The notes below the pieces were generated by a model, which was not told where the DNA came from, made no database searches, and worked only from the letters and a program-made list of their open reading frames with translations. Positions 54,287-64,000 of a stretch of 64,000 nucleotides of DNA are shown here, piece after piece (the stretch's first letter is position 1; every line of letters begins with the position of its first letter). The stretch is taken from the NCBI GenBank assembly GCA_006503475.1, contig RSEH01000163.1:1-64000 (forward strand), read 5' to 3'. Both the position numbers and the translations under genes were made by a program. The DNA comes from Stentor roeselii. Taxonomy: Eukaryota; Ciliophora; Heterotrichea; Heterotrichida; Stentoridae.

Positions 54287-55198
54287 ATGGGGTTATGTTG
54301 TATTAAATCAGAATCTGAAGATGAAGAGCATATTGTTGAAACAAAAAACAACAATCGTAAAGATTCTAATGCTATATCTCCACCTAAAATTGTCGAAATG
54401 AAGAATATTGAGGATGATAAAAAGAATATAATTCAAGAAGAACGTAAACAAATGAAAAAAAATGAACAAAAACTAGTAATTCCTTCAAATTTATCTGAAA
54501 AACTAAAGCAGGCTGATAAAACTTTAATAGTTTTCGGAGAAGAAGGATCGGGAAAAACAGATTTAATCAAACTATTACTAAATTCAATTGAAAATAATTC
54601 TATAGAAAATATTCGATTTAGTGCTGGAAAAAATGTAGACTACCTCTTAGATTGTCAATTTTTTATTGAAGATCCAGAGTCTAATCTTACAATTGATAGG
54701 AATAGATCAGTTTCGACTAGAGGATTAAGATTTTACTTTCATGATAATGTTTTATTTGAGGACAAAAAAACAAATAAGTTACTGATTATAGATACACCAG
54801 GGATTATTATTGATAGAACTGCTAATAAAGATGAGGAAGTAATTCAATTAATTGTAAAATCATTAGAAATTAGTAAAAAACCAATCATGCTCTTTGTTCA
54901 GAAATCAGATTCGAATTGCTTATATCATTCAGTTTATTCTTCTTTGGATGAAATTTCAAAATATCTGAAGAATAAAGATTGTCCTATTCTTATTGCATTA
55001 ACATTTTATGCAGGATCTGCAGTATTCACTAAAAAAAGTTTGCCCTTTGATCCTAATTTAATTAAGAAAAAATTTAAGTTCAACAATTTAATTTTTTCAT
55101 GTCTAGATAATCACAAAAAACGTATGAAATTTGCTTCAGAGTATGAAAAATCCAAAAAAAAGGCTTATAAACTTTTGAATTATGCATTTTCGTTATAA
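54287..55198 (+). CDS. B-type AIG1-like GTPase with MGLCC lipid-anchor start (B2)
   Basis: 303 residues from the ATG at 54287; four upstream codons are open but lack an ATG. The start MGLCCIKSE has Gly2 and two cysteines, the usual form of N-myristoylation plus palmitoylation, so membrane attachment is likely. After a charged linker come Walker A GEEGSGKT (about 86-93), IDTPGIIIDR (about 169), FVQKSD and LTFYAG (about 243-248). The protein ends soon after the core and lacks the Cys/His tail of B1. It is a close tandem paralog of B3 (both have NVDYL..C, then RGLRFY(F/Y)H). Confidence 0.8.
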   Translation: MGLCCIKSESEDEEHIVETKNNNRKDSNAISPPKIVEMKNIEDDKKNIIQEERKQMKKNEQKLVIPSNLSEKLKQADKTLIVFGEEGSGKTDLIKLLLNSIENNSIENIRFSAGKNVDYLLDCQFFIEDPESNLTIDRNRSVSTRGLRFYFHDNVLFEDKKTNKLLIIDTPGIIIDRTANKDEEVIQLIVKSLEISKKPIMLFVQKSDSNCLYHSVYSSLDEISKYLKNKDCPILIALTFYAGSAVFTKKSLPFDPNLIKKKFKFNNLIFSCLDNHKKRMKFASEYEKSKKKAYKLLNYAFSL

Positions 55199-55366
55199 TT
55201 ACATCGAAATATAATATTAAAGTAATTACTTAAAAAGTGTTAACTGTTATTTATATATTTTTATTATTTTTTAGAAATAGACTACCTACTAAGTTTTATA
55301 ATTATTCAAAGAAACAAATCGATCATCAAATGTATAAATTTTATATGATTATTAATTATCTTAATA

Positions 55367-56329
55367 ATGAATTGCAAAAGACTTTTACATATTCTGAGTT
55401 GTGGTCTATTGTATCCAAAGCTTCAAGATTCAGCATCAGATAACGAGAAAACTTCTTTGATTGAATCCCAAAAAACTGAATATTACGAATCTTTAGGAAA
55501 AGCAGAAAATACTGATGAAATAAAAATTCAAGGTGGCACTGAATCTCTTAGAAATGATCAAAGGGATTTCGAGAAAATGTTGCAAGAAAATAAATTAGAA
55601 ATCGATCAGAGAATACTATTGAAATTAAGTGAGGCAGATGCTATTATTCTTATAATTGGAGAGGAAGCATCAGGTAAAACAACTTTAATAAAAGCCATAC
55701 TTAATGCAATCGAAAATACAACTCTAGAGACTGTTAAGTATATTTTATGCCCAAATGTCGACTATTTACCTGATTGTAATCAACTTCTGCAGAGTGAAAA
55801 TGTTGAATTAAATTATAATTCTAAAAAAACAACTTTTACGAAAGGATTAAGATTTTATTATCATGAAGATTATATTGTTTCAAATGATACGGAATTCCAA
55901 AAGAAAAAAATCTTGATTATTGATACTCCAGGAATTTTAATAGACAGAGATAATACTGTTGATTATGAAACTATTTTATTGCTCAAGCAGTCCCTTGATT
56001 TATCCGATAAAATTAATATATTGTTTACTAAAAAATCAGATGAGAAAGACTTTTATCCCTCAGTTATGAAGTCTTTAAATGAATTGGCTCCTTTTATAAA
56101 TAAAAAACAGTGCCCAGTGTATATTGCATTAACATTTTACGCAGGTACTAAAGTTTTTAATGAGGATTTTCTTCCTTTTGATAAATATCTTATAAAAAAA
56201 GTATTTACTTTTGAAAATTCAATCTTTTCAGTAGAAAATAATATGAAGCAGATAAAAAATAAATCAGGAAAGCTTGATAAAGGAGCTTATAAGGCGAAAA
56301 AACTTTTAAATACCATCTTAACTAATTAA
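55367..56329 (+). CDS. B-type AIG1-like GTPase (B3)
   Basis: A 320-residue tandem paralog of B2. Walker A is GEEASGKTTLIK (about 99-110), G3 is IDTPGILIDR, and LTFYAGTKVF marks the G4 region. KGLRFYYHED and NVDYLPDC match B2. The G4-preceding QKSD of B2 is TKKSD here. The start MNCKRLLHILSCGLLY aligns only loosely with MGLCCIKSE of B2. It has several cysteines but no Gly2, so a myristoyl anchor is not expected from this ATG. No Cys/His tail. The gap to B2 is 168 bases. Confidence 0.75.
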   Translation: MNCKRLLHILSCGLLYPKLQDSASDNEKTSLIESQKTEYYESLGKAENTDEIKIQGGTESLRNDQRDFEKMLQENKLEIDQRILLKLSEADAIILIIGEEASGKTTLIKAILNAIENTTLETVKYILCPNVDYLPDCNQLLQSENVELNYNSKKTTFTKGLRFYYHEDYIVSNDTEFQKKKILIIDTPGILIDRDNTVDYETILLLKQSLDLSDKINILFTKKSDEKDFYPSVMKSLNELAPFINKKQCPVYIALTFYAGTKVFNEDFLPFDKYLIKKVFTFENSIFSVENNMKQIKNKSGKLDKGAYKAKKLLNTILTN

Positions 56330-57531
56330 AAGTATTCATCTTTGGAAGGTAGGTTAATTCATTTGATTTATTCTTAATCTTATATCCATTTCCATATGAA
56401 ATAGCCCATCTGCAGTTAAGATAACATTAAAGCCTATTAATATTTCAACATCTAGAAGTGATTTAAGTTTTTTCAGTCTTTTGAGAGGAAGTTTTATAGT
56501 TTTAATCGATAAATTAAAGTTACAACTATTGGATAGAGTGTATCATTATATTATTCCGTGTATATTAATTATAGTGAATTTTCGAATATAAAAACACCTA
56601 ATCAAGAAAAAAAATTTTTTGAATCTTAAACATTTAAAGGGCTATAAAATTTTGTAGATCAAAATTGTAGGTCAATTGTAAAAAAGATAGACTTTGTGAT
56701 TTTATTAAATTTCGATTGAAAAAAACACAAAATTTGTAGATCGATTATGTATATTGTAGATCCTAAAATTTTTATATTTTTAAGCTAAATAAAAGATCGA
56801 ATATAAAAAGTAGGACCTGAAATTTATATATTTTGCAAAATAAATTAACCAAATTGGAGGTCAATTACAAAAAGCATAGACTTAGAAATTTAAATTTTTT
56901 ATGCCAAGAATAATCGATTAGATCATAATTCAAAAATAAATCAGAAATTTATATTTAGATTCATTTGAATGTCCAATATTCAGTAATCATAGTATGAGTT
57001 GATAATGGCTAATTAAAATTTCTTTCATTCTTAATAGATTATTTCAGATTATTCAGACAAAGTTTGAGAACCCTAAACAAAAGTTGATACTGATTTCAAG
57101 AATATAAATAGGAATATATATTACAACAGGTTGAAATTCTAAATTATTAATGATATTTAAAAAAAAATACACCAGTAACGATTGAATTAACTCAAAGTAT
57201 GAAAATGAATTAAATGATTGAATAAGATGACTTATGAACCGATTCTTATAAAATTTGAAATTTAAATCAATCAGGATAATATATATTTTACTCTTTATAA
57301 TGTATTGTATTAAAAAATATACTTAAAGATTAGTTTGTAATTACTGGGGTTATAAAATTACTATAAAAAGGTTTTAATTGACAAAATTACTTTATAAATG
57401 AATTTTTTTAGTATGTTTTAATCCAATTGCTATGATTAATTTTAGATATAGAAATTATCTAAGGTTTATTGTAAACTTAATTATCTCTAAGTTTTAAATA
57501 AAATATATAATTTAATATAGTTCTTCTGAAA
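56330..57531. other. Intergenic region with diverged AT-rich repeats
   Basis: 1.2 kb without a gene. Between about 56640 and 56960, short motifs recur at irregular spacing of about 50-80 bases: TTGTAGATC, TAGGTCAATT or GGAGGTCAATTA, and ATAGACTT followed by A/T-rich text. They look like old, diverged tandem units. Nothing else was seen. Confidence 0.45.
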
Positions 57532-60500
57532 ATGATTGAGAACTGTGAAGAATTGAAGCACTTTTTCAAAAATTTAACAAGCCCAGTATTACAAATTGTT
57601 CTTATAGATGAATTTAAAAAGAATAGACAACAGTTTTCTATATTCTTTGTAATATTTATTTAGAGCAATTCCTTGGATTATTCTACGATGAAGATAAAAA
57701 ATGAGGATGAGAGCTATTCAGAAAAAACAACAATTTCTATACACAAATCAAATTTCATAGAGGTTGTTTACAATCATTTTCATATACCTATGTCTTTTTG
57801 TATAATCGACCTTTCAAACTTTTGTGAAGATATAGAAAAAATTATAGACAGTAGATGCAATGAAACCATAGTCCTTTTTATTCACGGAGATGATGATATA
57901 CATAAACCTTTATATTTAAAAAAGCCAAATTATTTAAATATATTTTACAGAAAGAAGTTAAACCAAAATGATGATCTATTTGAAATTAACGATTGTTATA
58001 ATAATGATCCTCTCAGCAATTCCTTGAAGAAATTTAGACAAAATTGTTGTATCATGGTCAATAAATTATTTCAAAAAATATATACTAAGAAAATATTTTA
58101 TAATCCTCAAGATAATTATAGTCTTAATGATTCAATAGACATTATTGACAAAGATTTAAGTATAAGATTTTATAAATTCATTGAAGAAAAATTGCAAGAG
58201 AAGGAGTATTACAGAATTTCAAAAGAAAATTATGAGTTTGTTTATGGAAATGATGGTATTGACCCATGCTTTCAAAAGGAACATTTAAATGAAAGCAATT
58301 ATAAAAAAATGTCTTCAACCGATTGGTTGAAATGTGATGAGAGTTGTCCGAAATGTAATTTACAAATAAACTTGCATAAAATTTCCTGCTTTCATATCAC
58401 CAAATGTAAGAATATTTATGAGAATTTTGAAATATTACAATTCATGTATCAAAAAAAGTGCAAGAATAAAAATAATCCTTTGCGAAACTATGAGAATTTA
58501 ACTCGAAATCATCAAATCAAAGAAGAAAATACTGAATTTTCTGAACTTCATTCAAAATTCAAAAAAATTAGTTCAAAGAATAAAATACTTAATAATAAAC
58601 AAAAAAGATATAAAAGTCAAATAAAAAAACTTGATGAGAGCAATTCAAAACTCATAAGTAGTTGTAATCAAAAGAAAAATAAAATTTATACAATGAAGAA
58701 AAAATTAAGATTATGTTTAGATGAAAAAAATCAGAAACAAATAGAAAATGATTATTTAAAAGAAGAAAATTTAAAATGCTATTCCTTGTTAGAAAAAAAA
58801 AAAAAAAAAATAAAAGAATTGAATGAGAAATTGATAAAATTAAAAGAAGAAAATAGGAATTTAAATTCGATACAAAATGTGCCTGTAGAGCATGTCTCAG
58901 TGTGTAAAACTAATAATTTTACTGAAGAAAGCATGATTAAAGATAAAATATCAGAAAAATCTGAAAAAATTGATTCTATAATAACTTCAGATAAGATTGA
59001 AAAAAATTCTGGTCATAAGGAACTTAAAACACTAAACAAAAACAATAAATTAGAATCTTCTCTAGAAAAAAATGTTTTTTTAGATGAATTTCAAATAATC
59101 CCTCCTGAAAATAAAACAGGTCTAAAAATTAGTAAAGATTTTTATCTTCTGATTTCTCAAGAAATTGAAAATAAACGTAAATTACCAGAAAAATATAAAA
59201 ATGACTCTCGGCTAAAACAATTGATATTTATTGGAGAGAGTGGAAGCGGAAAAAGTTCGTTAATTTTACAAATTATTAATATTTTGATGAAATCTAAATT
59301 AGAAACTCAATTTGGATTTCCAAAATTCTTGGAAATTGATAAAATTTATTCAAAAATACATAATTTTGGTATTTCTTATTACTATATTGACGAGCAAGCT
59401 AATGATTTTTACGAGTTTATTGAAGCTCCGGGAATTTTAGTATTAAGAGAAAGTTTGCAAGATGAAGAAAATATCAAAAACGTGATAAATGGTATTAACT
59501 ACATGACGATGCCAGATAGTAACATAATTTTTGTACAAAAATCAGATTCTTACCACTCTTGTTCATCAATAGTAGCATTATATAACCATTTTTTATTACT
59601 TAAATCTAATGAAAAGCATATAAAATTCAGAACTTTTTGTGTTTATACATTTTTTGCTGGAGATTTGATTTTCTTGACTGAAAATTTATGCTTTAATCCT
59701 ATTGTTTCTATCAAAATTAATAATAAAAATTTACTTGATGCCAAACAAAAAAAGTTAGATAAATTAAAAAGTAATTGGATAAAATCTAGGAATAAAATAG
59801 AGAAGTTGCTTAATTCTATTAACAATGAATTAAGTGAAGTTGCTTATCAAAATCAATTCATATTAAAAAATACTAAAATAACTGAACAAGATGAAATTTC
59901 ACCAAAAAATATTTATGAAAAACCAGCAAGTTTTGAAAACTACTTTGAAGTAATAACTAAATATGTTTATGAATCTAAACTAAAGATTATGAATTATACC
60001 AATAGAAAAGATTTATTTAAAAATATTCCATCAGGATCATATTTTTTTTACAAACAAGAAGAGGAAAAATATTACTTAAAACAAAAATTTATCATCGATG
60101 AAGATAATTGTCAAGAATCATATAAAATAGTTTTAAATACTTTAAAGGAATCTCAAACTCTCTACATTTTAGATGAAGAATTGAGCATTAGTGTAAGTAA
60201 AAGCCATGATTTCAAGCATAATATCAAGTTTCTATCAAATAAATTAATTCAATTTATGATAGGTCAAGTTTATAAGAGAGATTCTGAATCAATATACCTA
60301 ATAAATAAGAATAATTTATCAATATGTCAAGAAATATTACCAGATTCAAGAAATACATTAAGTTGGAGCTTCAAGAAAAAACACCATAAGTTTAAATGTA
60401 AAACCTGCAAAAAATATAAAGCTGCTCATGTTATGACCAAAGGTATTTATATTGATGGAATGGGAAATGAAATATTAGACAAGTCTAAGTGCAAGACTCT

Positions 60501-60801
60501 TGAAAACAATGCAAACAAAAATGAAGTAAAAATTGATGAAATAGATTTAACAGAAGAAATAAAGTTAAAATCTTTATATGAAATTCAATCTCATCCTTAC
60601 CTAACAATTTTCAACAATGAGTTTAAATTTATTGGTATGGTACCTGAAATAGACCCTTTAAGATATAACTCTAAAAATGAACTACTTTCCAAAATCAAGG
60701 ATTCGTATAATTTAGATATAATACACGATGAAAAATATTATATTATAGATTGCTTTTACAAATCAGAATCTGGTAGTGTAAAATTTCATAAATATCCTTA
60801 G
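57532..60801 (+). CDS. L-type large AIG1-related GTPase (L3), one 15-nt intron
   Basis: Exons 57532-57648 and 57664-60801 give 1084 residues. The intron GTAATATTTATTTAG (57649-57663) removes an in-frame TAG. The first exon begins MIENCEELKHFFKN and ends RQQFSIFF. The N-terminal domain continues through FIEVVYNHFHIPMSFC. A CCHC-like finger CPKCNLQINLH, then ITKC (about 242-262), and a long coiled coil (about 280-440) follow. The GTPase core has Walker A GESGSGKSSLIL (about 560), EAPGIL as G3, FVQKSDSYHSCSS, and TFFAGD. The C-terminal part has CKTCKKYKAAHVM (about 940) and the last domain (RYNSKNELLSKI). It is the longest L protein and is convergent with L4. Confidence 0.8.
57649..57663 (+). 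other. 15-nt intron of L3
   Basis: GTAATATTTATTTAG, in phase 0, directly after RQQFSIFF. It has the same position as the introns of L1 and L4. Confidence 0.85.
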
Positions 60802-61057
60802 GTCATATATAAATTTAAAAATTTTAGTTAGATTTGTTAATATATGAGAAATTGATTGACTGCCATGCATGTAATTATTTTTATTAAGTTAAATTACATA
60901 TTTTGAATATATTGTCTTAAGATTTAACAAGATGTTAAATGAATTTAAGTTTTATACCTACATAAATTGATATTAAATGTTATTGCATTTTATTCATGTT
61001 AAGACTATTTAAGAAAAGTGAAATTCAATTATTTTTGAGTATCTGTAATAATTATTT

Positions 61058-63034
61058 TCAGTGTTGCTTAGGATCTTTTTCTTCTGAGTCTTTTGTCGCT
61101 AAATCTATCAAATTCTTTAGTTTGATTTGAGTTTTTTGAAGAACAGAATAAAATTTTTCTTTTTTTTGAGACTTCAGGGAATTCACATCAATGTTATTAA
61201 TTTTTATAGTTTTATATGGTTTAAAAGGTAATAGATCTGTTTTGAATACTAGATTTCCAACATAGAACGTGAATATATAGAAAATTTTGAATTTATAATT
61301 GATGGACATTATGTAATCATGAATCGACGAAATTGACTTACATGCATGTAGATAATCTGATTTTTGAACAAATATAATGCTGCAAGCAGAACGGTTTATT
61401 TTATCTAGGTTTTTAATGCAAATAGCAATATTTTTATCATCCAAATCATTCCCTAACAATGGTAAAACTCCAGGAAGTTCAATAAATTGATAAGTATCTT
61501 TAAGAAAGTAATGTTTTACCATATCATCACTTTTACAATATACATTTTCTGTGAATAAGAGGCTATCTAAATCAAAAGTTTCGTTAATTTTACAGGATAG
61601 TAGAATTCTTATTATATTTAAGATTATTGAAGTCTTACCACTTCCACTTTCACCAATAAAAATGAATTTCTTATAATTATTCATATATAGATCTATATCA
61701 TTTAGTAACTGTTCTTTCTTCTTTTGAGATTCAGAGATTTTTTGTATCGAAGCATTATCGATTTCGGGATTATATATTTTTTTTTCATATCTATCATTTT
61801 TTGGCATTTTTTCTAATGAATCACAATAATTCTTTAAATTTGATCCATCATTCAATTTTTCGTTTTTTTTTTGGAATATTAATATTTTTTCAGGTAGATT
61901 TTGTATTTCTAATTTACCAACTTTATTTAAAAGTATGTTTTTTAATCTAGCAATTTCTGATTTAGCTTCATCTAATTGTTTCTTTAAATCTTTTGTCTTT
62001 TTATACACATCATGATTTAGTTGGGTCTTATATTTTTCTATTTCATATTTAGCTTCATCTAATTGCTTTTTTAAAATTATTGTCTGTTTATACATATATT
62101 CATGTAGTTGATTTTTATATTTTTCTCTTGAGCATTTAACTAGACAATAATCATTTACTGTATGCATTTCAATTTTTCTATTACATTTAGCACAATTCTT
62201 TACAGAATTAAGCCATTTAAATATTGGATATATTTGATATATATTGTCGTGTAATAATTTTATTTTATAGCAATATTCTTTATTATCTTCATGAAAAATA
62301 TAAATTCGATTTTTCTTCTTGTTGATTCTAAGTAAGTTATTGTTATAATATTGTTCCTCTATGTAACTATGAAATTTTTTTGATAGTATTTCATTTTTTT
62401 CTTTATAGGTATCTTTAAGATCCTTAAGATATTTTTCTGGTGAGAATACTAGGTTGTTAATCAAAGTATCAAATATTATTTTAATTGCATTATTGCAATC
62501 AGTAATAAACTTTTTTTCTTTTGATTGTAAGCAACTATAGGTTTTATTTTGGAAAAAGTCTTCTATTGTTAGATGCAATCCATCTCGATTATCATTTTCT
62601 ATATAAACACAGTGAATGGGTTGTATTTTATTGAAGTAATTTAATTTTTGATTGTTATCAGAATTTTTAGAATATATAAGAATCACATGTGTCTCAAAGT
62701 CTCGTTCCTCTATAAGTTTAGCCATATTTTCATCGAATCTTATCATATCTACAACACAACAAGAGAATGGTAAAAATATATTCATCTCTGGCCTCTTTAT
62801 TAAAATTTTTTCAGTGTAAATAGGTTTAAAATTATCGTTGTTTGTAGTCAAGTTCTTAATATTATCTTTTATTTCCAGTCTTTTACAATCGAAGTCATTC
62901 GTCTAAATAAATTTTACAAAATATGTTGAAAATTGTTGTCTATCTTGAAGAAATTCATCTATAATGATTAATTCTAGTTTTGGTATAGTAACATTATTGA
63001 AAAAGTTGTTAAGACCGCTAGAATCTTTGATCAT
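61058..63034 (-). CDS. L-type large AIG1-related GTPase (L4), shortened C-terminus, one 15-nt intron
   Basis: Exons 63034-62918 and 62902-61058 (minus) give 653 residues. The intron GTAAAATTTATTTAG (62917-62903) removes an in-frame TAG. The first exon begins MIKDSSGLNNFFNN and ends RQQFSTYF. The N-terminal domain includes IFLPFSCCVVDMIRFDENMA. A CCHC-like finger CAKCNRKIEMH, then LVKC (about 215-240), and a coiled coil with QLDEAK repeated follow. The GTPase core has Walker A GESGSGKTSIIL (about 451), ELPGVL as G3, FVQKSDYLHAC, and FTFYVGN. It stops about 30 residues after the core, so the Cys/His module and last domain of L1-L3 are absent. The 256 bases to the L3 end hold no trace of them. 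It may be a stable short form. Confidence 0.75.
62903..62917 (-). other. 15-nt intron of L4
   Basis: Minus-strand GTAAAATTTATTTAG, in phase 0 after RQQFSTYF. It differs from the L3 intron (GTAATATTTATTTAG) at one base. Confidence 0.85.
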
Positions 63035-64000
63035 TTAAAAATCTTTTATATTAAAAGTTATCCTAAGTATGTAATAAGGTAATTTTATATTTCTTAGAGA
63101 CTAATATAAATTAATAGATTAACTCAATCGTTTATATAAGGGCGTATATCCCAATTAATTATCAAGGCAATTCGATGATTATAAATCCATTCTTTAGCAT
63201 CCAAAATATAAAGTCTAAAATATTCATAAATTATCATAATAATTATATACTTTTGATTAAATTTTGAATAGTAGATTTGACTTTGTATTTATGTGATATT
63301 ACCTGAATGCCTTTTGAGTTCAATAGACAAGAATTCTCAAATATGTAATCAGAAAACTTACGAAGAAAATAATTTTTAGTCTATATTTACTATTTACAAG
63401 TAAATGAAATAGGATTCGTGGGTTTAAACGACAATAAATCATTTTTGTAGTTCATAAACGTAAGTTTAAATAAGCTAACAAATTTTCTTAGATATAAATA
63501 TATATAATTTCTTAGAATTCTTTAATTCCTTGCTATATTCAATGTTGCCAATATAAAATTATAAAATCAAAGCTAGCACACCACCAAACCTAAAAAGTTC
63601 CTCCACACTCTGTTATTGAACAATATATTCAATATCTTGAAAACATAGGTCTCAGTGTTGATGTTTTATCAGAATTAGATGATCAAACATACAAAATATT
63701 CATAAAATAGTTATTAAACAATAGAAGATGAATACTTTCAAGTATTTTTAGATTTAAAACAAGAGAAGAAACGAAAAAATTACCTTCGGAATTCCGAAAA
63801 ACTAAAGAAACTGAATCTTACTTAAACAATTTAAACTACTATGCTTTAGCTTCGAAAATTTACAAAGAGTCTTGAAAAATATTTTTATGATTGAATCAAG
63901 ATCTAAATTCCCAACTCACTCCAGTACAAAAGCTTATTTTGAACCTCTATTTCAGGATCATAAGCTACAGAAGTTATAGAAAATGAAAAAAACAAAGTAA
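63035..64000. other. Region upstream of L4; coding-like remnant near the edge
   Basis: 63035-63560 shows nothing recognisable. From about 63600 on the plus strand a coding-like piece reads HSVIEQYIQYLENIGLSV, DVLSELDDQTYKIFIK, then after stops and frame changes FRKTKETESYLNNLNYY and ALASKIYKES. No 15-nt intron explains the stops. I do not recognise the family; it is probably a decayed gene that may continue beyond the window. Confidence 0.45.

Noticed and set aside
56640-56960. A structured array such as a satellite or CRISPR-like repeat
   Set aside because: The recurring motifs are short, diverged and irregularly spaced, so only a loose AT-rich repeat is supported.
43653-57663. UAG reassigned or read through in the L genes
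   Set aside because: Each in-frame TAG is the end of a 15-nt GTAA...TAG segment at the same site in three paralogs, and TAG also ends other genes here (A1, L3). Tiny introns explain all three.
1-64000. tRNA genes, telomere repeats, CRISPR arrays or intact mobile elements
   Set aside because: None was found by eye: no B-box-like GTTCGA with cloverleaf partners, no terminal repeat arrays, no transposase or reverse-transcriptase text. A computed scan could still find a weak one.

Overview
The window looks like AT-rich nuclear DNA (roughly three quarters A+T) from a heterotrich ciliate of the Stentor type. Three paralogous genes each carry a 15-nt GTAA...TAG intron at the same position (43641-43655, 57649-57663, 62903-62917). 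All three standard stop codons end genes and none is read as an amino acid. Spacers are short and most genes are single long exons. Fifteen-base introns with the standard code are a known hallmark of Stentor. The species is inferred, not proven.

Layout. (1) 1-2.6 kb, minus strand: a decayed copy of a three-gene GTPase cassette. (2) 2.6-6.35 kb: no gene seen. (3) 6.35-14.1 kb, minus strand: two copies of a pair made of a GBP-like large GTPase and a degenerate-P-loop partner; the second copy is largely decayed. (4) 14.1-17.1 kb: no intact gene, some old coding remnants. (5) 17.1-33 kb: MORN-repeat protein M1 (+), four coiled-coil proteins K4-K1 (minus), MORN protein M2 (+), and a WD40-pseudokinase protein (+) with one frame break. 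(6) 33.7-40.9 kb: M3, a 2409-residue protein that joins the M-family N-terminus to the C-terminal half of RNF213. (7) 41-43.3 kb: a decayed kinesin-14-like gene. (8) 43.5-63 kb: an array of AIG1/GIMAP-related P-loop GTPases. They fall in three classes, named here L (large, with an N-terminal domain, usually a CCHC finger and coiled coil, a GTPase core and a C-terminal domain), A (about 460 residues with a Cys/His-rich tail) and B (small). The order is L1-A1-B1, A2 (minus), L2-B2-B3, L3, L4 (minus).

How it may work together (inference). GIMAP/AIG1-like GTPases, GBP-like GTPases with zinc-finger tails and an RNF213-like protein lie within 60 kb. In vertebrates these three families act in interferon-induced, cell-autonomous defence. 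Here the locus shows the birth-and-death pattern typical of defence loci: tandem and inverted duplications, truncated and decayed copies, and internal protein repeats. Several proteins carry likely lipid-anchor signals: MGLCC at the start of B2, and CaaX-like ends CSVF and CITF on K1 and K3. A defence role is a hypothesis; nothing in the DNA proves it.

A recurring element, GTCTA(C/T) followed by T/A-rich sequence, lies up to about 50 bases upstream of many start codons and is a candidate core promoter.
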